Assembly: GCA_002392405.1 (NCBI GenBank)
Contig: DGGY01000038.1
Span: 1-57,635, forward strand
Length of the DNA: 57,635 nucleotides
Direction: 5' to 3'
From: Treponema sp. UBA3862
GTDB lineage: Bacteria > Spirochaetota > Spirochaetia > Treponematales > Treponemataceae
The notes below the pieces were generated by a model. That model was not told the DNA's origin, searched no databases, and saw only the letters and a list, made by a program, of their open reading frames with translations. Position 1 is the stretch's first letter; each line of letters starts with the position of its first letter. Of the stretch, positions 20,001 through 30,500 are shown piece after piece. The translations under genes and the position numbers were made by a program.

Positions 20001-23000
20001 ACTGATAATACAGCTCCTGTAATTGAAAAGGTTTACAAAGGTTCAACAGACAATTCTGCAAACTACCTTAAGAATGACGAAACAAACACAGTTGCTGACT
20101 CTAACTATATCTACACGCTCGGCGGAAAAGTTGATGAAACAGGTTCCGGATTTAAGCGGCTTGTATTCTACTTTGTCCGTGCAAATGCAATAGACGGAGA
20201 AACTTACAGCACTGAAGCCGTTCTTGATCCGCTTGTTACGACAGGAACTTCAGATTCCAAGGCACTTATAAGCGGTAATCTTACAGCCCGTCCTTTCACT
20301 CAGGGGGACAATACTTATTACCTTTATTCAAAACTCTCATCTGGTACTCTTGGTGAAGACGGAAGTTCATTCATACCTTCAACACCTTCCGATGTTACAG
20401 AAAACGCTCACATCCGTAAGGGCGGACTTATTGAAGTTGCAGGTCTTTTAAGGCTTATTGAAGACATTAATACTACAACAGGTGAGGTAAGCTTCTATCC
20501 GGAAACAGGTATTACTGATAAACCTTCACTTCCTGCATATTTTGCTTATGCACAGGTAGTTGATAATGCTTCTACGGAAAGTCTTTTAGATCAGAATGCA
20601 AATCCGTTCATATTCAAGAACAACTCTGATGACGGCGACTTAATGCCTGAAACTTTAACGGGTTCAACTTCTGTAGGTTACAGCTGGGATGCAACTGTTC
20701 ATACTTATAATATTCCTGACGGCCCTTGTGCCCTTGTTGTGCTTGCCTTTGATGATGCAGGCAACGTAAGCGGAAAAACATATCCTGTAAAGGTAGAAAA
20801 CTCTGCTCCGCGTCTTGCAAAGGTATTCTTCGGAACAGACCTTAACTCTAATGCAAAATGGGAAGCCAATGAATTTGCCGGTTATAATGTTTACGACGCA
20901 AATGCAGGTCATGGAATTTCAGTTACAGAAGTAAAAGCTCTGCAGTCAATTGCAACTGCTTCTTATGGAGAAGTATTTACAATTAAGGATAAACTTGCAG
21001 TTATTGCTGAAATTGTCGGCGGTAACGGTGATATTTCTATGGTTTACGGCCGCGGTGCTTCAACTACTGCTGCTGTTCCTTCAAGCGGAACAGGAAGCGG
21101 AGTCAGTGCTGCTGCAAACGACACTATTACTTCTCTTGTAACTGATACAATAGGAACTGTAAATTATAACAATGCGGAAGTTTCTACATCACTCAAGGGC
21201 TTTACCCTTATAAACACTCAGCTTGTTTCTGCTGTAACGGAAGCAAATGACGGTACAGGAAAATCTGCATCGTTTACATTCTGGGATTCAACCGATGAAC
21301 TTACTGCAGGCGTAAACAGCCAGAACTGTGTTCTTTTAGTCACAGACTTTACTGTAGACCTTGTAGACTCAATTCCGCCACATGTTGTTGTAAATCCGTT
21401 CTACTGGAAAGACCTTAATACTAACTCAATTTACGGTTCTTCAAATAAGTCTGCTGTAACAGGCTTTGCAAAACTTTCAGGCCATATTGAACTTGAAGGG
21501 GATTTAACAGGTACTCAGGCCCTCAGCCTGTACGGAAGTGATCCTAAGGTTTCAGGAAAAATCACATTTACGGGAACTGCTTATGATGAGCATTCACTTA
21601 AAAACCTTAAATTCTCCCTGACAGATTCTTCCGGAACAGCCCTTACTGGCTTTGCAGATATTGCTATGGCTACATATAATCCTGCTTCAACAGACGAAAC
21701 TTATACTGCAAACGGCGGCTGGTCAGCTTTGAGCGGTAACTCAGGCAGCGCATTATCAGCCGGCGGAAAGTATGAATGGACAATTTCTGCCGATAACACA
21801 GGCTCAGAAAAGAGTGCAGGTTATTACGAAGATACATATTATCTTGGACAGGGCGGACACAAGGTTTACTGGACTGTAAGCATTGATACTGCACAGATTC
21901 CGGATGTAGCAAAGCAGAACGTTAAGTTTGTTGTATCAGCATACGACGGAAACAAGTATTCAACTGCAGCAATAGTAAGCGCTTCTGCGCCTGATAAAGA
22001 CAAGACTGACGCTAAAGAATACAATATTCCGTCTTACCAGATTGATATTGTGCCTTATGTAACTAAAGTTTACACGGGACTTGCAAAGAACAAGAAGACA
22101 AACTGGTCTGTCTATAACAGAACAGCTCTCGGCCATTATCCGGTACAGTCTGTAATTTCAAATTACGAGGCAAGTACTAACGTTACAAAGGATAATTATC
22201 TTAATACGACGGATTCTGAAGATATTGTTCTCTACGGCTTTAACCTTAATGCAGATACAGCAAAGATTGTAAGCGGAAGTTCAACATTTATAGTTGATGA
22301 TGAAACAGAGCTTCTTGCAATTACAAGTGATTCTGACGCCGGTACACTGACTTTCAATGCCGCAAACCTTGCTTCAGGAAAACCTGAAATTACAGTAAAC
22401 GGCATTACTGTTATGAATAATATCAACGGTAATGATTCATATGGTGACGCGGAAGAAACAGGTACAGCCTATGCAAACTGGTATAACCGCCAGGCTAACG
22501 GAGATACAAACAATATCCAGACTGATGACATTGTATTTGATGTCTGGGAATTCAACGACCGTGCAGCAGTACCTATTAACGGTCTTGCTACAGGTATCTG
22601 TATGGAAGTAAACCAGACTACAGGTATGCTCAACTATGCCTTTGCAAACGGCGGTCTGTATTACAGTATGGGCGGTAATACCGGTAAAACAACAGCTTAC
22701 AATGTGGATAACAGTTATTCTTCAATTTACTGGGCTGCTGACTGGGATACCTTTGCAGGACCTTGTGTCGGTTTCCATGTTGATGAACTTGGCTATACTT
22801 ATTCTGTTGATTCTGGTGGGGACACAAACGGTAGTGGTTCTGTAGATAAATGGGATTTGTATTCAAGCCGCTGGGAACGTGGAGAAAGAAATACCGGAGG
22901 TACTCTTGGAGGAACTAATGCTTTACGTCTTGAAGAAATTGCTTTAAGAACCGGTGCAGACACTTTTGATTATTCTCTTATGAAATACCGTTATCTTTCT

Positions 23001-24092
23001 GCCGAATTTGCTTCAACAGTAAGCGGTACAAGCACAAATCTGTACCTGGTTTATTATGACGCACTTACAAATCAGATTCGTTTTAGGGCTGGTGCTTTCA
23101 GTACTACTGCTAAGCAGCAGCCTGGTGGATTTACTGATTCATATACTTCAGGAACGCCTGTTTATTATGCAACAGCAAACTGTCAGGTTATTGCAAATGA
23201 CCCTTCAGGAGGAACCTTCAAAACAGGTGCAAATACAAGTGTAACTATTGATGGTATTGATGGCCGTGGAGCAGGACAGTATGTGGATGTTGCAGTGGTA
23301 AAAAATGCAGAATCAAAAGATGTTGTCTGTGTTGTATGGTATGACCAGGAAGATAACTGCTGTAAGTTCACCTACATTACAAATCCTATTGCAAACTGGA
23401 CCACTCTTAAAGGAAATGTAACGGCACTCAACTGGTCAGAGCCTGTAACTGTATTTGAAGAAGGCGGTGAGTACTGTCATATAGTTTCAGATAAGAACAA
23501 TCATCTCCATATTGCAGCTTATGCAGGAAACGGAGATGTAATGTATGCTTATCTTGACAGTTATAATGAGTATTACGATGCTGATGATGAAGCTTCAGTT
23601 ACAGTGTTACCGTCAACTGCAGTTTGTACAGTTGATGCTTCCGGAGCTGTAGGTGAGCATCTTACTCTTGATGTAGCAGTTTCAGCAAATGGACACAGTA
23701 TTCCGTACATAGGTTACTATACTGCCGCAATTAAAAAGCCAAAGTATGCGTACCTTGTGGATAAGACAACAGGTTTTGAGCAGACAGCTGCCGGTGTTGA
23801 TGATGATGAACGTTATACAGGTGCATGGGAAGTTGCAGTTGTTCCAAGTCCCAACCGTATGACCACAAACCGAGAAGATAAAATCAACGTCGGCGTATGG
23901 AAAAGTGAAGGTATTCTTACAGACTCAAAAATCAGCGGAGCAGTTAAGAACAGTTCAAGAGGCGGAACACTGAGCGGATATGGTTCAACTAACTGGAGCA
24001 AGACATTTGGTAACGGTACATCAAATGGTGTATTGGGATACCAGATTTCAACAAGTACCGGTTCTTGTCTTGAAACCGCCCAGATGAGATAG
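14079..24092 (+). CDS. Giant Ig-like repeat lipoprotein, paralogue 2
   Basis: I place the start at 14079 because GGAGAAAGAG stands directly before it and the encoded MNTIKK begins a normal signal peptide; an in-frame ATG at 14022 would add 19 residues with no ribosome site. The protein has 3337 residues. The lipobox is AVVSC with C24, and the mature end reads CDIGLGSSVDTEAP. Module order follows paralogue 1: KDVYFRIG block at about 790-865, INPFYW-type block (VNPFYWKD) at about 2437-2515, and the YYD/WYD propeller-like end from about 2821. The segment at about 1248-1411 (DGAYILKYGED, GEWTFTPAD, FYTGKTETV) is shared with paralogue 3 and missing from paralogue 1. The C-terminus ends LETAQMR, matching IETAQMK of paralogue 1. 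It is likely exported and anchored by lipid; no enzyme motif was found. Confidence 0.9.
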   Translation: MNTIKKVFTAVISFSAVFFAVVSCDIGLGSSVDTEAPKISITYPPSGGASNTKIRKSFVLGGKWSDDKGLKSIVVSVQKNNVEIDSQEAVINTDKTWQVTLNKFDSKNSSFFNGWQYQDGTYNIKVTAADGAGHSSFDNATYDIDNTAPVLILSKPASKGTETAKAFGQSVLLEGNFAEDCGKIASLTVSFYDDAGNALLDSTFKDIYDISSASPLVIAQYYDSNKEPGAGDENYPRWENYKTLYGQSNIDAYRDETGNVTKKFYFTVTARDETKVYQDFEGGTALDEGNATETWYRSTSDMANLIKGKLENFTDFNPATLKTYLNKTSSVYEGNTVLQAVLDEAASVSSNITDRPSIADALTNDSPSQGKVYPVFSINPKNNPTYTLSGFVLNGTGDNYTDGFKQYYSGSTINLSVARGTDEDNIDTSSVSFYYTPSGETGRKLLWTWNYETALAYAVAGGLDEAAAAANIAANPKDYRYTKTNSGENSDQLSVTTQLDTSNGEIKVGTKYEFSVDADAKNISGQKLIASDSDGYGFIAASNVNVPEINIASTNGNMNLNAQSAVKKSVFTGGTFGFNGTVSSEAELSANAMTYTVTVTDASDASNKDSDENITVPLTELDKSFRYSWTFNYTPSSDVLSVINSGSGLYIVDVTISATNGNAAKVVRSYYLDTKVPSISGVSISTGFTKDDTVYFNNTKTFTLSGTSTDNYLIGSTSYSFAGVKANGSAYTKSSSAPNTNISWSFENVSLSEFAPQADAADIVLTVTAKDKAGNETVKTFNIEIDTTAPKALHAEDGKGKDVYFRIGETDNDDISESDSLWSDSLDKNTGGKYSGNTFGNATTIRIRGNFKDDGSGVKMIYYKLYTDEPSSSEVNSFFNDYENEKDGYFAPLSAVETKRVFYTGIAENEAVAAKKGLIGNVSNGTNDEGSQTEVTYEGTAGGKYWAKIDSNFNDTISGLSVGKNYIAFVAVDNVGNASKDAVTVKTDSGSYKTYNNVSINVDTESPILVCEQSGQQYTNGVNAITVNGTYSDQPESGSSGVKSITVTVNGVAAEAVLYDDEGERTVNASGEYTWTALIPSSTVAALEQGKSYNVNGSIKDTAGNTSSSTLFTLSFDKEAPAVEVSSPSAAAKVNGNITLSGKVTSSGSSPVLLELYVSKTVPSGAVTNTAVFTKAGTITDVSQIYSWSFADIDTYDLTGVASSPVTADLYFIPVVTDGAGNSNIYDLETSSYKYVNGTNYYKYSVDMNSDRPTVKVTNLALTDGAYILKYGEDARIEGTVTDDDSTSTAVVKKFIASTSALTSTAGITSTTDSATGVITSKRKAGTNIYDITTFNPASGEWTFTPADTSDGQKNVYFYILDNADGVFYTGKTETVSGVEYVYHAPYFQYKTSDAESCDEALSYNSDGTAPSVSAHIQAYKADGTTPNGTAVSPGANVTLGGKDKKNAKFIVSGTDANGISAFKLTLSYTSKTDSSAKTYCISSVEGYDGFTKSGTVTGSGTSTSEWTTGLIDLSDYSTGTVSASIEVYDNSGLLGTGSQIFAVDNDGPSVITTAPSSSDELTGDITFSGTSSDTGNAGTVSTSWLIPTAEQAAMSDSVLAAAVDGSGNSVWNSELDNEKSAAVWAFTLEAETLIGYDSATYAGSNISAGVYTLPFYVMTEDSLGNITIDRTKTFKHNPDADRPVTAISYPCDKNYGTDGEGNPVLYVTLGGAIRISGSAVIPSNTTTVNAVYVQVISGSGNLSGSQTVSDKYTLTSDYAASHGLTVVTKAQIESGLGKELTFADDFDWGIKADKTSAWSLTINENDEMSPAAEQLTYIAIRACAVNAEGKTSSWTDWYYINIDDTAPSQEPMLYQFTTTQPSSGCTAADIVNSSNISASRTYVSDMFLKGEWYLTVKLHDESSIDTAKTTVKLNGTTLAAGTGYYVSSLVTGSDGKEKTQYLFIPLDSSASTLTYTVAVSDTDHKITDTYVLRTDNTAPVIEKVYKGSTDNSANYLKNDETNTVADSNYIYTLGGKVDETGSGFKRLVFYFVRANAIDGETYSTEAVLDPLVTTGTSDSKALISGNLTARPFTQGDNTYYLYSKLSSGTLGEDGSSFIPSTPSDVTENAHIRKGGLIEVAGLLRLIEDINTTTGEVSFYPETGITDKPSLPAYFAYAQVVDNASTESLLDQNANPFIFKNNSDDGDLMPETLTGSTSVGYSWDATVHTYNIPDGPCALVVLAFDDAGNVSGKTYPVKVENSAPRLAKVFFGTDLNSNAKWEANEFAGYNVYDANAGHGISVTEVKALQSIATASYGEVFTIKDKLAVIAEIVGGNGDISMVYGRGASTTAAVPSSGTGSGVSAAANDTITSLVTDTIGTVNYNNAEVSTSLKGFTLINTQLVSAVTEANDGTGKSASFTFWDSTDELTAGVNSQNCVLLVTDFTVDLVDSIPPHVVVNPFYWKDLNTNSIYGSSNKSAVTGFAKLSGHIELEGDLTGTQALSLYGSDPKVSGKITFTGTAYDEHSLKNLKFSLTDSSGTALTGFADIAMATYNPASTDETYTANGGWSALSGNSGSALSAGGKYEWTISADNTGSEKSAGYYEDTYYLGQGGHKVYWTVSIDTAQIPDVAKQNVKFVVSAYDGNKYSTAAIVSASAPDKDKTDAKEYNIPSYQIDIVPYVTKVYTGLAKNKKTNWSVYNRTALGHYPVQSVISNYEASTNVTKDNYLNTTDSEDIVLYGFNLNADTAKIVSGSSTFIVDDETELLAITSDSDAGTLTFNAANLASGKPEITVNGITVMNNINGNDSYGDAEETGTAYANWYNRQANGDTNNIQTDDIVFDVWEFNDRAAVPINGLATGICMEVNQTTGMLNYAFANGGLYYSMGGNTGKTTAYNVDNSYSSIYWAADWDTFAGPCVGFHVDELGYTYSVDSGGDTNGSGSVDKWDLYSSRWERGERNTGGTLGGTNALRLEEIALRTGADTFDYSLMKYRYLSAEFASTVSGTSTNLYLVYYDALTNQIRFRAGAFSTTAKQQPGGFTDSYTSGTPVYYATANCQVIANDPSGGTFKTGANTSVTIDGIDGRGAGQYVDVAVVKNAESKDVVCVVWYDQEDNCCKFTYITNPIANWTTLKGNVTALNWSEPVTVFEEGGEYCHIVSDKNNHLHIAAYAGNGDVMYAYLDSYNEYYDADDEASVTVLPSTAVCTVDASGAVGEHLTLDVAVSANGHSIPYIGYYTAAIKKPKYAYLVDKTTGFEQTAAGVDDDERYTGAWEVAVVPSPNRMTTNREDKINVGVWKSEGILTDSKISGAVKNSSRGGTLSGYGSTNWSKTFGNGTSNGVLGYQISTSTGSCLETAQMR

Positions 24093-24125
24093 AGTTCAAA
24101 AATCCATCCCTGGATTTTTGAACTC
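24092..24125 (+). repeat. Perfect 15-bp hairpin overlapping the stop of paralogue 2
   Basis: The arms 24092-24106 and 24111-24125 are perfect reverse complements with loop TCCC. The left arm starts at the last base of the stop codon. There is no T-run directly after it, so it more likely stabilises the 3' end of the mRNA than terminates transcription. Confidence 0.7.
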
Positions 24126-24198
24126 GCAGCAATTTTTTGCGAAAATTCCTGCCTTACCTGTCAGCGCGTCCCTGCGCTGCATTTACTCAAATACTTAT

Positions 24199-24234
24199 AA
24201 AAGCCCTGGAAAAACATCTTTCCGGGGCTTTTGC
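24199..24234 (+). terminator. Hairpin terminator, first of two after paralogue 2
   Basis: AAAAGCCCTGGAAA (24199-24212) pairs with TTTCCGGGGCTTTT (24219-24232) with one G-U pair. Its A/T ends make it usable in both directions. Confidence 0.7.
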
Positions 24235-24259
24235 GTTACACAAAAACAGGTACGGGATG

Positions 24260-24295
24260 AAATCCGGGTTTTATATAAAGCCCGGATTTTTTTTT
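24260..24295 (+). terminator. Intrinsic terminator, second of two after paralogue 2
   Basis: AAATCCGGGTTT (24260-24271) pairs with AAGCCCGGATTT (24278-24289), with one G-U pair and a six-base loop, and runs into nine T. It separates the transcripts of paralogues 2 and 3. Confidence 0.85.
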
Positions 24296-24525
24296 AAGGT
24301 TATTTTTAACTGTTTTTAAGACCTTTTTTATTTGTAAAATTTAAAAAGTGCGTTTATTATAATGTTACGCTAAAAATGTGCCGATAATATAAGGTATTAT
24401 TGTCTGAAAAACCTTAAAAAACGGCTTTTTTCTGTCAGTTAAGGCCTTTTTTTTAAGTTTTTTCTTCAGTAATCAAAAATTTAACAGTGTTTATCAGTGA
24501 GTTTACCTTATTTAAGGAGATTATT
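24296..24525 (+). other. AT-rich leader region before paralogue 3
   Basis: Together with the three hairpins before it, this makes the longest gene-free stretch in the window (433 bases, 24093-24525). It is very T-rich. Apart from a GCCGATAA motif at 24380-24387 and the ribosome site AAGGAGA at 24514-24520 I see no gene, tRNA or recognisable riboswitch. The 5' leader of paralogue 3 would be more than 130 bases if transcription starts at the motif. Confidence 0.5.
24360..24387 (+). promoter_or_regulatory. Possible flagellar-type sigma promoter for giant paralogue 3
   Basis: TAATGTTA (24360-24367), then 12 bases, then GCCGATAA (24380-24387). The known class consensus is TAAAGTTT, 11 bases, GCCGATAA. 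The match is six of eight at -35 and eight of eight at -10. No sigma-70 promoter of comparable quality was noticed nearby. Confidence 0.4.
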
Positions 24526-27500
24526 ATGAACAAATTTGTAAAATCTATCTCTGTTTCTTTTATTTGTGTTTTCGCTTTTTTTGCTTTATTTTCATGCGAA
24601 ATCGGTCTTGGTAATTCTGTTGATACAGCTGCACCTGAAATTGCAATTACATATCCTCCGGAAAATTCCCGTATCAGGAAGAGTTTTTTATTGTCAGGAA
24701 CCTGGTCTGATGATAAAGCGGTAAAAACCGTTTCGGTTGAAGTTTATAAGAGCGGGGAGGATACTCCTGTTTATACAACCCGGGCTGATGTTTCCAAACG
24801 CAAATGGTCTGTTTCATTGAATGAAATTGATGGTGAAGCCTATGCAAATCAGAACGGCTGGCAGTTTATTGACGGTGAATACTCAATAAAAGTAATCGCT
24901 TCCGATGGTGCCGGTCACAGTTCTTATGATAAGCGCACATTTACAATAGATAACTCGGCTCCTGTACTTGAAATTACAAAACCAACAACGTCAGGCTCTT
25001 CATTAACACCTGAAAGCTACGGTCAGATTGTCCAGCTTGAAGGAACTTTTGATGAAGATGCAGGAAAAATCTCTAAAATGGATGTCCTGTTCTTCAATAC
25101 ATCAGGTGCAAAAGTTTATGAGACAAGTTTTACAAATATTTCAAGTATGGGTGAATCAAGCCCTCTCACAATCGCAAGGTATTTCACGGAATCGTCAGGT
25201 GGACGTACAGCATATCCAGAGCTTTATAATGCATACAAGGCAATTTTAGGCGAGGAAAACATTGAAAAATATGAAGGAGGACAGACTGTAGAAGACGTTC
25301 AGCTTTACTTTAGTGTTACGGCTTACGACGATGCAAAAATTTACACGGATCCTTCAAATTCTTCAGGAGAAGGGGATGGTAATGCAACTGAAGTTTATTA
25401 CCGCGGTACTACAAGCATGCAGAACCTCACAAAGGGTGACGGCGGAATTGAAAACTTCTCCCTTGCTTCGTTTGCTTCCTATATAAACAGAACTTCAACT
25501 TCATGGGATGCTTATTCTTCTATAATCGAGCCGATTGCCCTTTCTGCGCAGAGCTGCTCTGTAGATACAGATTTGCTTCTGGACATTACAAATGATGATT
25601 CAACTTCGGGCGAGCCGGTTTTACTGACCTTTGACATTAATCCTAAAAACAATCCTCTTTACAGTTTTGGTGGTTATGATGTCGTTTCTTCTTCAGAGGC
25701 TGCTTCTGAACCTGATACTTATTCTTCTGCAGGCTATAAAAAAGTTTATTCAGGTGCTCCTGTTTCCCTCACACTTGATATGGGGCCTGATAATAAGGCA
25801 ATAAAAACATCTACAGTTTCTGTTTATCGTGTTGACAGGACAGCTTACACCGGTTCTGTAGAAGGTATGTTTACCGGCAGCACTGGTAAAACAAATTACG
25901 AAAACGGAAGTTTTATACTTTTGTGGACCTGGAATGAAGATGTTTATAATGAATTCTCAGACTGGGGCTATGATGTTTCATCTGTTTATACTGTGACAGA
26001 TTCTGAGGCCAACAATAATACTGTTTCAAAACAGCTTACAATTGACAGTTTTGAATCAGGTCATGATTATCTTTTCTATGTAGCAGGGCAGGATATTTCC
26101 GGAAATCCTCTTGTTTCTTCCCAGCTTAACGGCTTTGGTTTCTGTGGTACTACTTCAATTACTGCTCCTACTATAAGCATTAAAAACGGAAACAAGGCTA
26201 ATTCAATTGTCCGTAATGCAAACTTTACTGCTTCCGGGGCACAGTCTGCTTCTGATGTATTATATATTTCAGGTGAAATCTCTTCTCAGGAAGAACTTCA
26301 GTCTCTTTCCTGCACAATAACTGTTACTGATTCTGATGATGACAACAATAAGGGCAGTACAACTTATTCAATTTCTGTTCTCGATTCTGCTCCAGATTAT
26401 GCATCGAACCTTACTTCTTCGTACTGCTATAAGACAAATACATCTACTCCTATTAAGTACGCATGGCGCATAACTGCTGCTGAGCACGCTTCTGCTTTTT
26501 CTTCTGTAATCGGTGAAGGCGCTTATGATGTTACTGTTTCGATAACAGCAAATAACGGTGTTGAGGCTACAAGCCAGAGAGCCTTTACTCTCGATACAAA
26601 AAATCCTGAACCAGAGCTTTCAGAACTTTCTGTTGCTGCAGAGGATTCAACAGCTTCTTTCTGGTGGATTAATCCTGCCAAATCCCTTACTGTTACAGGT
26701 CTTGTAACTGATAACCTTTCGACAGCCAAAGCCTGTACAAGCTGGATAAAACTCGTTGCAATCACAGATGCAGCCGGTACTGAAACTACATCATCAGGCG
26801 CCGGAAATGTTTACACTTCTGCAACTCAGAGTGGAGTAAACAAGTGGAGCTTTACTGTTCCAGCTTCTCAGATTACCTCATCTTATTATGGAGCAAACCT
26901 TTATATCTGTTCTAAGGATGCTGCAGGCAATGAAGGTTCTTCTGTTATAAAACTTGTATTCGATACAACGGCTCCGTCTGGAAAGCACGCTCTCGACGGC
27001 AAAAATAAGGACCTTTTCTTCCGTGTAGGCTCATACAATAATGATGATATTTCAAAAACTGCTAATCCTTCCCTCTGGGATGATGATCTTGATACGGATG
27101 TAGGCGGAAAATATAAGGAAAATACCTACGGTAATTCTACTACAATAAAAATCCGCGGTAATTTTAAGGAAGAAGATTCTGGTCTTAACATGATTTATTA
27201 CAAGGTTATTACTTCTCCTTCCGCACTTGAATACAATACATTAAAAACTCAGGCATTGAACTTTTTTGCAAATTACAACAAGGCAACTGATTATACAGGA
27301 TATTTTGCACCGCTTGCTTCAGGTTCTGAAGAAACTAAGCGCATATTCTATACATCTGTTTCAGGAAGAACTGACGGAAAGATTCCATTAAAATATCTTG
27401 ATTCAAACGGAGATATACAGACTTCGTCCACAGAATTTATTGTAAGCTCAACTTCTTACATAACTGATTCAAAAGGAATCAAAAAGTATTATACAAATAT

Positions 27501-30500
27501 TGATTCTAATTTTAATTCTGTAATTTCAGGTTTCAGTTCAGAAGGAATAAACTACCTTATTCTCGTTGCTGAAGATAAAGTAGGAAATGCAGCCCTTGAC
27601 TGTGTAATCGCAAAAGACAGTGAAAATAATGATACGGTTTATTACAATGCTTCAATTAATGTTGATACTGAAAGCCCGATTTTAGTATGTTCTTCTCATA
27701 ACGGCCAGCAGTACACCAACGGTGTAAACGCAATAACCGTAGAAGGAACATATAACGATTTACCTGCATCTAAGAATGCCGGTGTTTCAAAAATCACAAT
27801 CGAAGTAAACGGTATATCTTCAGATGCTGATCTTGACAACGGTTCATGGTCAGCCCAGATTCTTTCATCAACCCTCAGTGCACTTTCTGAATCTACAACT
27901 TACAATGTAAACGGAACAATTACTGATAATGCAGGCAATTCAAGTTCTTCTACACTGTTTACTCTTTCTTATGATAAAACAGGTCCTTCAGCAGATGTTA
28001 AGTCTCCGTCTGAAGGTTCAAAAGTCAATAAACTTATGGATTTAACGGGAAGCGTTACATATACAGGCTCTTCTCCTAAATCACTTGTACTGTACGCATC
28101 AACTTCAGTACCGTCAGGAGATTTTACGGCATTTGATATTGTTGACACGATTGATGAAGCAAACAAGATTTACAGCTGGTCAATTACTGACATTGATACA
28201 TATACTCTGACAGGAGTAGAAGATGCGCCTAAGACTGCAGAGCTGTATTTTATTCCTGTTGTAACGGATGGAGCAGGAAACAATAATGTTTACGATCTTG
28301 CAACTTCTTCATTTGTATATGCAGAGAATGTAAATTACTTTAAATACACTGTAGACATGGACTCTGACCGTCCGACAGTAAAAGTTACAAACCTTACTCT
28401 TTCAGACGGCGCTTATATCCTTAAATATGGTGAAGATGCTCAGATTGAAGGTTCTGTTACTGATGATGATTCAACTTCAACTGCAGTCTTAAAGACTTTT
28501 GTTGCAACAACATCTCAGATTACAGGTACGGGAAGCGTAACTACGACAACTGATGCTACTACAGGTGTTAAAACCTCCAGAGTCAAGGTTGGAACAAATA
28601 CTTACGATATAACTACTTTCAATCCTGCAACAGGGGAGTGGACGTTTACTCCTGCAGATACTGCCGATGGTGAAAAAACTGTTAATTTCTATATAGTTGA
28701 TAATGCAGATACTGTTTTCTATACAGGAAAAACTGAGACTGTGAGTGAAGTTGATTATGACTATCACCAGCCGTATTTCCAGTATAAGACAAGTACAGCA
28801 ATAGATTCTGCTTCTGCTCTTGTTTATAAGAGCGATGCAACAGCGCCTTCAATCCAGAATATTCTGGTTCAGGCATATGATTCTTCAAAGGCTGAAAATG
28901 GAGCCGCCGCTGCTCCTGGAACAAGCCTGTATGCCGGTGGTAAAAACAAGCGTTACGTTAAGTTTACTGTTACCGGCTATGATGCCAACGAAATTGACGG
29001 AATCCGCCTTACATTAAGCTACAAAAAGGCTTCTGACAGTTCTGACGGAGAACTTAAACTTGCTTCAACTTCTGATTATACAGATGACGGCTTTACTCAG
29101 AACGGTTCTGTTACGGGTACTACTACAGCTGTATGGACAACAGACTATATTGACCTTTCTGTAATTGAAACTGGTTCAGTTTCTGGTACAATCGAAGTTT
29201 ACGATAAGTCAGGCCTGTTAGGCACAGCAAGCCCTGTATTCATGGTTGATAATGACGGGCCTTCTATAAGGATAACAGGACCTTCTTCATCTGATGAACT
29301 TACAGGTGAAATTACTTTCTCTGGAACTACAACAGATACAGGTAATGCAGGTGTTGCAGAAACTTCATGGCTTATTCCGACTGCTTCTCAGCGCGCACTT
29401 TCTGATACTGCTCTTGCAGCTGCTGTAGACGGCAGCGGAGACTCTGTATGGAAAGCTGAACTTGATACCAATACTTCAGAAACAGCATGGCAGTTCACTC
29501 TGGATGCTGCAACTCTTGCTGCATATGATAATGCTTCTTATTACACAGCGGTAGGAAATTCAATTTATACTCTTCCGTTCTATGTAAAGGCAGTAGATGA
29601 ACTTGGAAATATTACAGTTTATAAGAGCTTTACATTCAGGCATAATCCGGATGCTGACAGACCTTCAGTTGAACTTTTGTATCCGAGTGAAAAGAATTAC
29701 GGTACTGACAATTCAGGAAATGCCGTTGATTATGTAACTTTAGGTGGTGCAATCCGCATTTCAGGAAGTGCAGTCATTCCTTCTAATACAACAACTGTAA
29801 ACTCTGTCTGGCTGCAGATTATCAGCGGAACAAAAAATAAAGCAGACGGCGGAACATATGACGAGACTTCAGCTTATGCAGTAAGCAAAGGATTCAATGT
29901 ACTTACAAAAGCACAGATTGCTTCTTCTACAGGCAAGACTCTGACTTTTGCAGATCAACTTGACTGGGGTATTAAGGCAGACAAGACAGGTTCATGGAGC
30001 CTTACTATAAATGAAGGCGGCGAACTTAACCCTGATCCTGGACAGCTTACTTACATTGCAATCCGTGCCTGCGGCGTAAACGATGAAGGTAAGGTCGGAA
30101 GCTGGACTGACTGGATTTATGTAAACATTGATGATACAGCTCCGACTCAGTCTGCAATGCTCTATCAGTTCAAGAGTGCTCCGACAGCAGGATGTACGGC
30201 TTCGAATGTTCTTGCTTCTTCAAATATTGATGCAAGTAACACATATACAAGTGATATGTACCTCAAGGGTGACTGGTATCTGACAATTAAACTCAATGAT
30301 GAAAGTGAACTTTCTTCATACAGTGTAACTAAAAAGACAGCCGGAGGTACTTCAACATCTGTAACTCCAGTTGCATCTTCAAAAGTTACCGGTTCTGACG
30401 GATATGAACAGACTCAGTATCTTTTCATCCCGGTAGATACATCTTCTTCTTCAGTTGAATACAGTGTTGTTGTCAAAGATTCCCAGCACACAATTACAGA

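Noticed and set aside
24137..24319. A 60-codon frame between paralogues 2 and 3
   Set aside because: It runs through two terminator hairpins, lacks a ribosome site and encodes nothing recognisable.
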